Made by a program: the position numbers and the translations under genes. 64,000 nt of DNA, from the NCBI GenBank assembly GCA_029204225.1, contig CM055092.1:62336692-62400691 (forward strand), written 5' to 3'. Positions within the stretch are counted from its first letter, which is position 1. Every line of letters begins with the position of its first letter. The notes below the pieces were generated by a model. It did no database searches, was not told where the DNA came from, and worked only from the letters and a program-made list of their open reading frames with translations. Positions 31,724-42,736 of the stretch are shown here, one piece after another. Source of the stretch: Diphasiastrum complanatum. Its lineage: Eukaryota; Streptophyta; Lycopodiopsida; Lycopodiales; Lycopodiaceae.

Positions 31724-33662
31724 AAGTGTATTTTCCTTGGATATGATGAAAGAGCCAAGGCATACAGGATGTATGACACAGATGCACAAAAGAGCGTGAT
31801 TTCCAGAGATGCTACTTTTGATGAGATGGGTCAAAATGACCAAATAAAATTGACAATTGATCCCTTTGATGATAAAGCTAAAGTACAAGTGAAGGAAGAA
31901 GTTGGTGTCAATATGGAAGAGCCAATGGAAAAAGATAGAGTTAATAATGAGATTCCTAGGAGAGTGCCTAAGTGGTACTTGTCAGTAACAAGTGATGCTG
32001 ATAAGGGAGATACTCCTGAATCAAGTGAGCAAGGAGAGCTTAGAAGATCAGGTAGAAATCGAAAACCTCCTGCAGGATTAGAGATGAATCTAGCCCTAAT
32101 GGGTTCTGTTCTCAAGGCTCAAGAACCAAAACTTTTGATAAAGCAAAGGAGCACAAGGAGTGGCGTGAAGCTATGGAAACAGAAATGGAAGCTATATCAA
32201 AAAATAGGACATGGAAATTGGTTGAGCTACCTGATGGTAAGACGCCTATCACTTGCAAATGGATATACAAGATCAAATATGGAGCTGATAGGCAACTCAA
32301 CAAGTACAAAGCACGGCTGGTTGTGAGAGGATTTGAGCAGTAGAAAGATATTGATTTTGAGGAAACCTTCGCACCCGAAGCTAAGATGGTAACTATACGT
32401 TCTATCATTGCTATTTCTGCTTTCTATGGTTAGAAGATCCAGCAAATGGACGTTAAATCTGCTTTTCTTAATGGAGTGCTGGATGAAGAGGTGTACTTAG
32501 TACAACCTCAAGGATTTGTTGAGCCAGGGAGAGAGCATCTCATTTGTAAGCTCAACAAAGCCATTTTTGGATTGAAGCAAGCACCACAAGCGTGGTACTC
32601 TATTGATGAACACTTCAAGCAAGGGGAATGGTAAAGAGTGATGTTGATCCTAATCTTTACATTCTAAAGCAAGATTCAGATATAGTGTTCATTGTGTTGT
32701 ATGTGGATGATCTGATTATTACAGGAAGTAATGAGAGTTTAATTGATGAAATAAAATCAAATCTTTCCAATGCTTTTGACATGAGTGATCTAGGATTGAT
32801 GCACTATTGTCTTGGCATTGAAGTATGGCAAAATGAAAACATAGTCTTTCTTACACAAAGCAAATATGCACGAGATTTGCTTTATAAGTTCAATATGCAG
32901 GATTGTAAGCCTTTGAGTACACCTATGGATGTCAACATGAAGCTTACTGCATATGATGAATTTGAGAAAGTGGATGCTTATTTGTATAGACAGCTGGTGG
33001 GTAGTTTAATTTATTTGACACACACACGACCTGATATTTCTTATGTTGTTGGTGTTGCTAGTCAATTTATGCAAGATCCTAACCAAGCACACTGGAAGTC
33101 TGCTAAACGTATTCTCATATACATTCAAGGGACATTGAATTTTGGTTTGAAGTACGATCAGCCTGAAGCGCCAATGTTGGTAGGTTATACAGATGCCGAT
33201 TGGGCAGGTAATATTGATGACAAAAGATCCACCAGTGGTCATACATTCAGTTATGGTACAACTGCAATTTCATGGAGCAGCAACAAACAACCTACAGTAG
33301 CCTTGTCATCGACGGAAGCTGAATATCGAGCACTCAGCAATGCTACACAAGAAGCGGTACGGTTACGAAGATTGCTTGTGGATTTAGGTCAACCACAGGT
33401 GGATGCGAGTACTACATCTTGCGATAATCAAAGTTCCATTCACCTTGCCAAAAATCCAGTTTTACATGCTCAAACCAAGCACATCGAAATACACTACCAC
33501 TTTGTTTGAGAGAAAATTCTTGATGGAGCCATTGATCTTGTTTTTTGTAAATTTGAAGATCAAATGGCAGATATTTTTACTAAGTCATTAGGTAGATGTA
33601 AATTTGAGAGGTTTTGTACTCTATTAGGAATAGAAGAATGTAATTTTATCATTGAGGGAGAG
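31724..33662 (+). pseudogene. Integrase end, RT and RNase H of copia element 3
   Basis: It resumes with CIFLGYDERAKAYRMYD. RT shows [48 protein letters not shown] (near 32445), the intact catalytic YVDDLIITGSN (near 32700) and YCLGIEVWQNENI. RNase H shows YTDADWAGNIDDKRSTSGHT, ALSSTEAEYRALSNATQEA and KNPVLHAQTKHIEIHYHF, then a stop at 33507-33509 and MADIFTKSLG in the same region. Stops (32341, 32432) and a frame change near 32628 inactivate it. A purine tract (GAGGGA) precedes the 3' LTR. Confidence 0.85.
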
Positions 33663-33925
33663 TTTTAAAAATAAATGATAAACTTCATTGTTATTGTTTA
33701 CGAGGTACATTAATGTTGACAGTTGTGACCAGCTGTCATTAGCCGTAGGCTAGTCTATTAGTCTACTCGTAGGTTTTCTCTCTCTATTAGGGGTTTAGGG
33801 TTTATTTGTACATTTTACATTTGGTATGAGTTTGGGTGATAGTGTGATTGTGTGTGTTCTTCTTCCGCCTTCTTGTGGTGATTGATTATGGTGAATGCTT
33901 GATGTTGCACATCTAATTGTTGACA
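33663..33925 (+). repeat. 3' LTR of copia element 3
   Basis: It matches 28047-28302, but the first bases are TTTT instead of TGTT and a short insertion (GTGACCAGCT region) makes it 263 bp. It ends TTGTTGACA. The divergence fits an insertion that is not recent. Confidence 0.9.
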
Positions 33926-34294
33926 GCCCAATCTCACTAGATGAGATCCGATACCTGTTCAGGAAGGTTGAAACCTATCGAACTTCATTGGTAGAATTGC
34001 AAGAAAGATTTGATAAACTAAAACGTATGCCATCGACTGAGCTAGCTTAGGAAAAAATAATTATCAAAGATTATGAAAAGGCAGCTGCTCAAGTTTTGGA
34101 AGCCGGGCCTCAAATTCCAGTTCCTGTGATGCTACAATTCTCGCCTCAGCACCGATGTTAGGGAGGCTTGGATACAAGTTTGGATGGGCTAGGAATACAA
34201 GATATACCAGATGACCATGCCACCGAAGAAGGTTCGACTACTTCAAGGCCTAGGCCATTGTTTCAGAAACCAATCACCATCGAGGACTAGATTT
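33926..34294 (+). pseudogene. Coiled-coil ORF downstream of pol in gypsy B (second half)
   Basis: The frame resumes in phase after copia element 3: ISLDEIRYLFRKVETYRTSL, VELQERFDKLKRMPSTELA, a TAG, then IIIKDYEKAAAQVLEAG, a further TAG near 34158 and DIPDDHATEEGSTTSRPRP. The stop is near 34290. Helical and acidic, with no recognised domain. A 3' LTR follows 150 bp later, which places this ORF inside the element between integrase and LTR. Confidence 0.5.
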
Positions 34295-34439
34295 AAGCGT
34301 TTCTGCAATAACATTCGCATGAGTCCTTGAGGGGTGGATGGATGATAAAATTCAAGGTATGATGCGAGGCTGATCTGAGCCCAAAGTAGTAAATCTTGTG
34401 AGGTGTCATGGGACAGCCATCAGTTTTGGTGGGGGATAC
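34295..34439 (+). other. 3' untranslated tract with polypurine tract of gypsy B
   Basis: Non-coding. A purine run TGGTGGGGGA at about 34428-34437 lies just before the LTR start and fits a polypurine tract. Confidence 0.5.
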
Positions 34440-34805
34440 TGTTGGAGGATTTACGGATATTGAGGCAATCCTGGTTAATAAGTTAAAGAGATTTGGCACC
34501 TTGCGTGTGTAAGTCCAATCCGATGATCACATAGTTATTTGATTAGTTACAAGTTAATAAAAGAACTTTAGGCCTTTTTGTGGGACCCTTAATGTCGTAG
34601 GGCCTAAATGTCAAGTTAGTGAATAAAATAGGGGTTCCTGCCAAATTTCAATCTCAAATTGGGTCCTCTAATTAATGCAAGAGTTTTTTCACTCTTTTTA
34701 TATTTGAATAGGCCAATGGGATTTTGAGGCCAAGGCCCTCCTCTCCACTATAAAGAGGGGCCTACTCGAGTTTGTAAACGATGTTCTCTCTTTATTTCAA
34801 ATACA
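34440..34805 (+). repeat. 3' LTR of gypsy element B
   Basis: It starts TGTTGGAGGATTTACGG, holds a TATA-like ACTATAAAGAGGGG near 34748 and probably ends TTCAAATACA. No 5' partner was found, so the right end is uncertain. The tentative LTR of element A also starts TGTTGG but is otherwise not clearly similar. Confidence 0.55.
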
Positions 34806-34824
34806 AGTGGTTGAGCCTCTTATG

Positions 34825-35115
34825 GAATGGATTATGAAGATTTTAATTGTCCATGACCCATCGGATAATACAGAGTACTAAACCGATGTAAAACGAAAAA
34901 GTCTTCCAACAAACACGTGACAAAGTGTGTTCCATGATCACTTATGATCTTGATAGGACATCCAAATCTAACAATGATATTCTCGTATAGAAACTTAGTC
35001 GTAGACTTTGCATCGACAACTCTAACTACTTTTGCTTCAACCCACTTGGTCATATAATCAGTTGCTACGATGATATATTTGGCTTGAGATCCTCTTGTCG
35101 CGGGATGAATAGGAC
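34825..35115 (-). pseudogene. Gypsy A/B-family integrase fragment, minus strand
   Basis: The minus strand reads HPATRGSQAKYIIVATDYMT, KWVEAKVVRVVDAKSTTKFL, ENIIVRFGCPIKIISDHGTH and YYPMGHGQ, with several changes. It is homologous to 26460-26720 of element B but in opposite orientation and right of its LTR, so it belongs to a third copy. Confidence 0.75.
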
Positions 35116-36239
35116 TAGCATTTTAACAAGTAAAAAGGAGAAAGTCCTCCAAATCCAAGGTAGGGCCTCCAAATGTCCTCCAAACAACCTGCAAGCTCCA
35201 AGATGCTTCTCCAACTCCAAGCTAAGATGCTTCCACCTGCAAGTAAGTATATGCAAGCCTTCAAGGATCTCTCCTCCACCTGTGTCCCTACTCTTAAACA
35301 CAAAGGAGGATAACAAGCTGGCCTCAAGTATTCACCACCCAACCATAGCTAGATCCAAGCTCCAAGCAAGACCTATCTAGCACCCCCTTGCTAACCATAA
35401 ACAGATCACAAGCATATCACAACAGACCATAGTTTACTCAAGATCCAAACCCTACTTATGTCCCATACCACAAGCAAGATCTAGACCCTTAGCATACTAC
35501 ACATAAGAATTACTCTACACACTAGTAGCCACACTAGAGCATAAGCAAGGTAAGCAAAAGAGATCTCTCTCCCTCCCAATGGGTGCCCTACTCCTCTTAT
35601 ATAGATGGCATTTAGTTCTCTACAATACACTATGGAGTTCCATGCACATGCAATGAGAAAGAGAGAGGCCTAGAGGAGTTCAAGAGCCTTCATAGGCTTA
35701 TGGAAGGTCATCAAACATCTTCCATAACTTATGACTCTTTGATTACTATTCTTGTGGAACTTGAAACTCAATGGACCCTTTAAGAGGGCGCCCTCCTACT
35801 AGGACCCATTGCTCAAGTTGTGCTTGTATACTTTGGTCCAAGACCAATAAAGTGACATGGTTCAAGGTTGAGGCCCAAGGTTTAGAAATATAGTCGTCCA
35901 ATGACTTTCTAAGACTTTTCTAGGTTTCATACCTCTGACTAAGGTATAGTCACTTGCCTGTCCTTATCCAAGGGTACATATCCTTATACCTAAGGGTACC
36001 TTGCCATGTAGCCCCCAACACTAAATGGACTAATAGGGGTCTGAAGTACTGCTAGTTACATATATGTCCAATTATAGGTCTGGGCCCTCGTATGATTATT
36101 AATTACTTGTAACGACCACATCCGGAATGAGGTAGCATACCTAATTACCACATACAACTGGAGTGACTGGCTATCCACATCAGGAATTATTCCGATTCTC
36201 TTATACAGGACATGGACATAACATTCTTCCTCCCTTGAA
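35116..36239. other. Spacer, probably LTR remnants
   Basis: No gene is seen. 35120-35250 is rich in CTCCAA/CCTCC words. A TATATAG stretch lies near 35600. The end (about 36100-36240) is similar, in inverse orientation, to 38990-39110, which suggests LTR remnants of the flanking chromovirus fragments. Confidence 0.4.
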
Positions 36240-37185
36240 CCACTTCTATCTCTAGAAGTAAAAACCAGGGAAGTTCTTCTTTACGCTTTTGATCCGCTTC
36301 CATGAATCGTCATCCTCAGTCCGTCCCTTCCACCTAATCAAGCACTCAGAGATAGAACAATTTCTCAATTATTTATCTTTGGTTCTGAGTACCTTTTATG
36401 GTTCCAAAAGAACACTAAGCGATAAGTCCTCCAAATGGGTAAGATCTCCTCTGAACCAACTACATCACCTTCATGTAAACTTAATTTTAAACGGCTTACA
36501 TGAAACACAAGGTGAGCTGTAAACTTGTTCTAAAGATCTAGTTCGTAAGCTAAAGAATCAATTTTCTTTATAATCCGAAATTGTCCACAAGATCTGGTAG
36601 ACAATTTTTAATGCTTTCCCATACACATAGTCTTAAAATCCTTAGGTATTCTAAGATATACTCAGTCATCCACTTTAAAATCTCTGGGAGACCTCTTAAG
36701 ATTGGCATAGTGCTTAGCTCTATCCCGAGCACTCCGGATACAATCACAGGCCACTTGCAATATTTCATGCATGATATCTTAATAGACTTCGTCTCCACAT
36801 TTACCGGAGATCTAGGTTGAAAACCATACATCAGCATAAACGGACTATAATTAGTAGTAGAATGTTTCCTACTGTTATAAGAAAACTCAATCAAAGAAAC
36901 ATAATCTTCCTACTGAGATTGCCTGTGAGACACATATGTTCTCAACATATCCTCCATAGTTTGATTAGTTCTCTCAGTATGGCCATCTGATTTAGGATGA
37001 TCAGAAGAACTAAAACTAAGCGAGGTTTCAAGCTTATGGAATACAACTGACCAAAAGTGACCTGTAAATTTAGGATCTCTATCACTAACTATATCAATTG
37101 GTAGTCCATAAAGCCTAAAGAATCTTTCCACAAAGTCTGGGCTAAATTCGAAGCCTTAGTAGTTGACTTGACTGCACATATCCTT
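36240..37185 (-). pseudogene. Chromovirus integrase and chromodomain fragment
   Basis: Read leftwards: FFRLYGLPIDIVSDRDPKFT, HTERTNQTMEDMLRTYVSHR (37131-36910), then MIEFSYNSRKHSTTNYSPFM, YGFQPRSPVNVETKSIKI (36894-36770) and, after frame breaks, a chromodomain-like LRTKDK, stop, LRNCSISECLIRWKGRTED near 36390-36300. The C-terminal chromodomain identifies a chromovirus, a gypsy clade that targets chromatin. It is the same family as 5000-6008 and 38575-38985. Confidence 0.8.
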
Positions 37186-38574
37186 CTAGAATAGGTCAAG
37201 TTTGAGTTTGGTAGGATTTGATGTGTTGGCATGCACAACGTTAGGTAGAATGTAACTAGGAAAATTCTTGAACAAGATATGCAATTCTTGCCACATCATG
37301 CATGTACTTTGATGTGGATCTATGATAGTAGAGTTAACTAAAACATGTGGATCAAGCTTTGGACACTTGGAAATCCATCTAGGGAGTCGAGCCTCATGAT
37401 GTAGGAAATTCTTGGCTAGTTTGCCATATTGTGAATATTGAGATTTTGGTGTCTCTACCCGAGTTATTTGGCTTTCATTTTCTCTCTCTACCCGAGAGTT
37501 GCCTGTTTTTGCCATAGTGAGCACGTAGAATATTTTCTATTCATTATCTCTCATAGTAAGAACTTAGTTTTTTGAGTCTGTGGTATGCCATTGTGCTCTT
37601 GCCTTGGAATTTTCAAGTAATCTATTCTTTGATCATTCATAAGCAATCACAACACCTCATTAAGATCCTGTAAGGTGTGTGATGAAGTTCACACGTGCTA
37701 AAGGCTTCACAATAATCGCATTCTCGACGGTTCAGATTAACTATAAGTGAACTACAATTGATTAAAATCTGACTGAAATTGACTCCAATATGGTCAACTC
37801 ACTAACTTCAGTTCGCTTTATAAACAATTCAAAAAACTGGAAAAAATTGAAAATTTTGAATTTTCAGAAATTAAATTTTGTTTTAATTTTTTTTACGTAA
37901 TTTGAAAATTCGTCAAAAACATTGTCAATATTTAGACAACAAAAGTTCGATTTACAGTTCGATTTATAATCTTACTAAGATGATGACAATCCATCATGCA
38001 AGACATGTCAGTCCATCATGCAAGACATATGACATTAACTGCTTTTTTGTACTTTACGGAATTTTACGTAAATTTCAGTTTTACGGAATTTGTCAACCAA
38101 TTTTCCTGATTTGTGACCCAACCGTGAGAGCACATGCGTATAACCACTCAAAATGAATGTAAATCCCTCATGCATGTCAAAAACACTTAGAGAATCAACA
38201 TGCAATCAATTCATGCAAGCACAGTATCACAATTTAGGGAAAAAGCTAGCATGCAATCAAAATAATTACGGATTTTGTCAATTTTGCTCACAAAACTGCC
38301 AAAATTTCAAATGGCCGTAACTTGAGCTACAGTGCACCAAATTAGGCGTTGTAAAGCACAGTTTGGAGGGAGACCAAGTGACCGAGATGCTTGCCACATC
38401 AACCTGCCACCTAGGCTTCACACGTGTGAGAACAAAGTGTCTGAAAATCTGTAGTAGGGCACACTTTCTCAAGGCCATATATTGTAAAATCATGCATACA
38501 CCTCCCCAAGCCCATAAGTGATTTTATCAACGGTCTTAAATGTGAAGCATTCATACGAGTTTTCGACCTAGATC
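37186..38574. other. Spacer between two diverging chromovirus fragments
   Basis: One unrecognised minus-strand frame (37524-37186, 112 codons) has no known motif and includes a repeated TCTCTACCCGAG word. The remainder is AT-rich. A TTCACACGTGTGAG motif near 38410 resembles those at 1.1-1.5 kb. Confidence 0.4.
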
Positions 38575-38985
38575 GTGGAGATGAAATCTATTAAGATTCA
38601 GAAGGTTGCAGATTTCCTGCATGATATGCAAGAAATGTTGCAAGTGGCTAAGGATAGTATCTAGAGTGCTCAAGATAAAACTAAACACTATACCAATCTT
38701 AAAAGATCTAGAGATTTTAAAGTTGATGACTGGGTATATCTTAGAATTCCAACATACTCTAGGACATTACGTACCGGGAAGCATTATAAACTGTCTATTA
38801 GATATTGTGGACCATTCAGGATTGTACGAAGTGCTCAAAACTAGAGATAAACAATTGAGAAATCGTTCTATCTCTGAGTGCTTGATCAGGTGGAAGGGTC
38901 GACTGAGGATGATGATTCGTGGGAGAGAGTTGATAACATAAAGAAGAATTTCCCTAATTTTCACTTCTGAGGACATGAGCAGTAA
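38575..38985 (+). pseudogene. Chromovirus integrase C-terminus and chromodomain fragment
   Basis: The plus strand shows MKSIKIQKVADFLHDMQEML-like sequence from 38581, then DFKVDDWVYLRI-like residues, YCGPFRIV, and the chromodomain part LKTRDKQLRNRSISECLIRW at about 38830-38890, followed by ERVDNIKKNFPNF in shifted frames. It is an inverted partner of 36250-36800. A purine-rich AGTAAGGAGGGAAGA and TGTTACATCC follow near 38980-39005, as expected for a polypurine tract and 3' LTR start. Confidence 0.75.
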
Positions 38986-40702
38986 GGAGGGAAGAATGTT
39001 ACATCCACGTCCTGCATATAGGATTCAGCATAATCCTAGACTTGGATACATGGTACTCTAGTGCTCGAGATTATTGGGTACGCCACGGTAATCAATAACC
39101 TTGTGAGGCCCAGACACACTAATTGGAGTTAGTGCATGGTTTAGGACAATCAATGCATGTGTAGAGTATCAATAGCAATGAAATTTCTCGTCTGGGGAGT
39201 TTATGCCTTGCAAAACCACATGCACAGTGGGGACTTGAGCCTATATAGCTCTTGGAAACTCGCCCTACTCTATCATTCATTTGGTGATTCATTGCCAGGT
39301 CCTCTCCTCTTGCTTCATATTCCTTGGCTCGAGGGTGAAGCGGAGATTGATCAGTTGCTGCCACTTGGTTGGGTGGTTTTGCTCCACAATGTGTTCTCTT
39401 GTGTTTCGACTTTTAAACAAGATCTTGAGGAGCTTTCTCTTACAAACGCCAAAACTCCAAGTGAGTCAACATGGCACACGATTACTAAGGCATTTTTGTG
39501 AAGCAAGGCAAGGCCCAAAAAAAGGCATGTGGTATTATAAGAACATGAGCACCACGTAGGTCACAAGCACAAACACATCTCCATGGAACATAGATTCTAG
39601 TCTATTACTCCATAGCCATTACTCACAAGAACAAGTTTTCTAGGTTTTTCCATGGGGACAAAAGTTTTGGGCAAAGGCAAGGATAAAGTAGTTGTTTCTT
39701 GTCCATGATGGGGACGAGCTCTAACATGCCTGTAAGTTCAAAAAACAAGAAAGAATATACCACATGCACTGCTACCCTTTGGAAATTAGTTGGGCTCGCT
39801 AGTTCACAAGCTCCCCCTTTCTTGGGCAGAACCCCAGAAGGTACAAATATTCTAAAAACTAGGTGAAGGAGCATGGGCTCCTCCGTGTCCCCCCTAGATT
39901 TTAAGCCCGCTAATTTGGATGCTTTCAGAAACGTTCAGATGTTGCCACGTTTTCAATATCGACCAACTTGCTTCTGACACGTGGCTGAAATCCGACAGTG
40001 CGGACTGAAAATCTTGAAGCACCGTCGACGACCACCGAAAAGGAACACAGAAGAAAGAGAAAGAAAGAAGAAGACGACGACGACGACGACATGGATCGTT
40101 AGGGTTTGATGGCGCGACAGCAAAAACGCAAGGAAAGGAGAAAATTCTCTTCTCGAGCATCCGGGAAATCGATCGATCGGCTTCCCCTTTCGATCCCTGG
40201 TGGGAAGAAACTCTTTCATCTGTTTCATAATTTGCCAAAGTATCGTTATTAACGTCATTTTTAATGCAGCATTTTCACTTTATGAATGAGTCGAGGATGA
40301 TGCTTCTCGTGCTGCGTAAGGAATGCTTACTATGATCAGTGGTGATTGTTTTGGGTCATGAAGGGGCAGGGGTTGGCATGGGCAGCCAGAGAAATAGTTT
40401 GGTTCATTGATAAAGCCCACCAGCCTTGGATCTTTGAGCCATCCTCGTGTTTGACTCAGCATCAGGCGGTTCGCTGAAGCCTTGCGTATTGCTGTTACAG
40501 AAAGAGAAAAGAAGGAATACGGCCTTTTAAGCTGAGTTTTTTTTTTATAATGTCTTCATCATGAACCCTAAGGTCCTTATGGACAACAAACAGGCAGCGC
40601 TATTCGTGAGGCAAGCAGATGTTTGTGTGTTTCGGTAACATTTCTTACTCTTATCATTTTTTGTGTGAAGTTGCCATTGCGAGGAATAATATTGCCTGCC
40701 GC
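38986..40702. other. Region upstream of the mTERF gene
   Basis: The left part starts with a probable chromovirus LTR remnant (about 38998). Near the gene there is a (GAC)6 microsatellite at 40073-40090, a three-codon upstream frame (ATGGATCGTTAG at 40091) and a 47-codon basic frame starting at 40109. These could lie in a 5' leader or in an upstream exon. Transcript data would decide. Confidence 0.4.
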
Positions 40703-42736
40703 ATGGTGGCCTTAAGTAGAAGGCTGGGCTTTATGTCTGTTCGTGCTATTAGGGTTTGCAGCTTTCAAAGCCTTCAGCAGAGATGTCTTTCGCAGCTTTC
40801 ATCTCCAGACTCTGTTCAAACTCTACACAGAGCAGCCAGGTTTTATTTCAAGGCCCATGAGAAAGAGGCGGCTACATTTGCTCTTCGATATTATCTCGCC
40901 AACCACAAGGGCATTTCCTTGCAGGATGCCACTCACATCAGCGAGGGCGCTCCAGCCTTTATCAGAAAGCTTTTAGTGTCTGTTGTAGGTGACAATGCGA
41001 GCAGCAGCTTGCCGCCATCGACTTATATTGATATTAGATTACATGTAGAGGCCTACTTAGAAAAGGAAGGAATCGATGAGGTTGAACCCTTCCTGGAAAG
41101 CATTGGCCTTAACCATCAAAAGGTAGATGAAGTTTTACCAAGGCTAACGAAGGATTTCTCTGGTGAGCAGGGTCTTATCAAGAGCGTGAAGGTCCTCACC
41201 GATGTTGGTATTTCTTGGAAAAAAGTGTGGAATGTTTTTAAGAATGACACCCAGCTATTAGACCTGACAGCAGAAGAATTGAGTGCACGAATCCAGGGTC
41301 TAGAAGGACTTGGATTTGAGAAGAAAGATATTGCAGGGCTGATACAAGGCTGTCCTTCCGTTCTGTGGGTGAATTTCAAGGATGTGATGAAGCCGGTGAT
41401 GCACCAATTGGAGAAATTGGGTGTGAAACAGCAAATTATTGGCTACTTGGCAAGTTTGCACCGCGGAAACAGAGTTGATTTTAACAAACCAAATGTGCAG
41501 AAGATTATCGAGACATTGGGGCGCTGTAAGTTAAGTGATGCTCAGATTTCTGAAATTCTAGGCTTGTGGCCTCAGATTATTATTCGGATGTCTGCAGATG
41601 AATTGGCTTCAAAAATTGAGATTTTCAAGGGCCTAAAGCTTACCGATGCAGAAATTGGCAGAATATTTGTTAGGTACCCTGAGATTCTGGCTGCAAGCAA
41701 TAAAAGCAGTCCTAGTCCAAAAATTCAGTTTTTAGAACGCTTAGGGTTTCAGAGGAAGGAAATTGGCAAGCTGATTTTGAGAGATCCACACATCTTTCAC
41801 AACTGCACAGAAAATAGCCTTCATCCTAAGATTGAATATTTTGAGTCTCTTGGAATTGACAGAGGGAGTTTAAGAAAGGTCATCACGTCATTCCCAGCTC
41901 TCACGGGCTGCAGTCTGGAGCTGAATTTGAAGCCCAAGATCCAATTTTTTGAAAGCATTGGTTTGAAGAGAGAGAGCATAGCAAACATGGTCATGAAGAG
42001 TCCTAGCGTTTTGGCTTTGAGTGTGGAACAGAATCTTAAACCCAGAATTGAATTTTTGGAAGGTGTTGGTGTCACAAAGGAGAATATTTCCAAAACCATT
42101 GCAAAGTTTCCAGCAATTTTATACCTGAGTGTGGAGCAAAATTTGAAGCCTAAGGTAGAGTATCTCAAACGTGTAGGGTATGATGACAAGTCAATTGCAA
42201 AGCTGATCTGTGTAAGGCCTTCAATTTTGGGAAGATCTGTTGATGGAAATTTGTCAGAAAAAGTAAGGTTCCTTGTACAATTAGGTTTTGATATGGGCAC
42301 GGCACCTCTAGCTAGAGCTTTGGGCTACTTGTTTTCCATGAGCCTTGAGGCACTGGAATCGCGTGTCCATGAACTTGAAGGAATCGGTCTCACAAAGGAG
42401 GAAGTAAGAAAAATCGTGCGAAGAGCACCAGGTGTGTTGTATTTGAGTAAGAAACAACTCATTGCGAAAGTTCATTATTTGACAATGATCATGAACTACT
42501 CTGTTAAAGAGTTGGTGAAATATCCTGTGTTTTTAGATTATAGCCTTGATCAGCGGATCAAGCCTCGTCATAGAGTTCTCGTTTGGCTAAAGGAAAGAGG
42601 TTTTCTTACAAAGCATTATAGTTTCTTGAATTTGAATATGCTGTCAAATTCGATGTTTGTAGAGAAGTTTGTAAGTAAGTTTCCTGGAGGGGAGAAGATT
42701 TATTATGGTGAGTGTGAGGCATGCTCAATAAAGTGA
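40703..42736 (+). CDS. mTERF-family protein, probably organellar (677 aa)
   Basis: A long intronless frame encodes a helical repeat protein of the mitochondrial transcription termination factor family, which binds nucleic acid in mitochondria or plastids and acts in transcription, RNA processing or translation. The frame is open from an ATG at 40619 (705 aa). I prefer the ATG at 40703, because the protein then begins MVALSRRLGFMSVRAIRVCS, an Arg/Ser-rich segment without acidic residues that looks like a targeting peptide. About 10-11 mTERF motifs of roughly 36 residues run from about residue 165 to 640. Typical units are PKIQFLERLGFQRKEIGKLI and KPKIQFFESIGLKRESIANM; SVEQNLKP occurs in two successive units. 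The conserved plant C-terminal part IKPRHRVLVWLKERGF is near the end. It is longer than many family members (300-600 aa). AATAAAG overlaps the end of the frame. No defect is seen. The target organelle is inferred, not shown. Confidence 0.9.
   Translation: MVALSRRLGFMSVRAIRVCSFQSLQQRCLSQLSSPDSVQTLHRAARFYFKAHEKEAATFALRYYLANHKGISLQDATHISEGAPAFIRKLLVSVVGDNASSSLPPSTYIDIRLHVEAYLEKEGIDEVEPFLESIGLNHQKVDEVLPRLTKDFSGEQGLIKSVKVLTDVGISWKKVWNVFKNDTQLLDLTAEELSARIQGLEGLGFEKKDIAGLIQGCPSVLWVNFKDVMKPVMHQLEKLGVKQQIIGYLASLHRGNRVDFNKPNVQKIIETLGRCKLSDAQISEILGLWPQIIIRMSADELASKIEIFKGLKLTDAEIGRIFVRYPEILAASNKSSPSPKIQFLERLGFQRKEIGKLILRDPHIFHNCTENSLHPKIEYFESLGIDRGSLRKVITSFPALTGCSLELNLKPKIQFFESIGLKRESIANMVMKSPSVLALSVEQNLKPRIEFLEGVGVTKENISKTIAKFPAILYLSVEQNLKPKVEYLKRVGYDDKSIAKLICVRPSILGRSVDGNLSEKVRFLVQLGFDMGTAPLARALGYLFSMSLEALESRVHELEGIGLTKEEVRKIVRRAPGVLYLSKKQLIAKVHYLTMIMNYSVKELVKYPVFLDYSLDQRIKPRHRVLVWLKERGFLTKHYSFLNLNMLSNSMFVEKFVSKFPGGEKIYYGECEACSIK

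Larger units (their letters stand above)
28047..33925 (+). mobile_element. Copia element 3 with both LTRs
   Basis: LTRs 28047-28302 and 33663-33925 enclose the primer site, a leader with tandem repeats, gag, protease, integrase, RT and RNase H in plus orientation. The flanking 5-mers are GTCCA (28042-28046) and GCCCA (33926-33930), a target duplication with one mutation. The host coiled-coil frame continues across the element, which confirms the insertion. The integrase carries a foreign insert at about 31354-31723 and several genes have stops. Confidence 0.85.
23460..34805. mobile_element. Rearranged Ty3/gypsy element B, same family as A
   Basis: Left part: gag-protease on the minus strand (25207 down to about 23460). 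Right part: RT end, RNase H, integrase, motif tract, coiled-coil ORF and 3' LTR on the plus strand (25190-34805). The coiled-coil ORF is split by copia element 3. Protein-level similarity to A runs through all shared parts. The strand switch near 25200 is best explained by an inversion with loss of the RT N-terminal half, or by a junction of two copies. Confidence 0.7.

Noticed and set aside
34440-34805. Pairing the 3' LTR of element B with the 5' LTR of element A as one long element
   Set aside because: Both start TGTTGG, but the rest does not align by eye, and element A and B each have their own integrase.
39894-40258. Minus-strand frames with an Arg run upstream of the mTERF gene
   Set aside because: The Arg run is the complement of the (GAC)n microsatellite. 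No family resemblance.
41821-42300. 159-codon frame antisense to the mTERF gene
   Set aside because: It mirrors the repeated helical units of the sense gene. A shadow frame.
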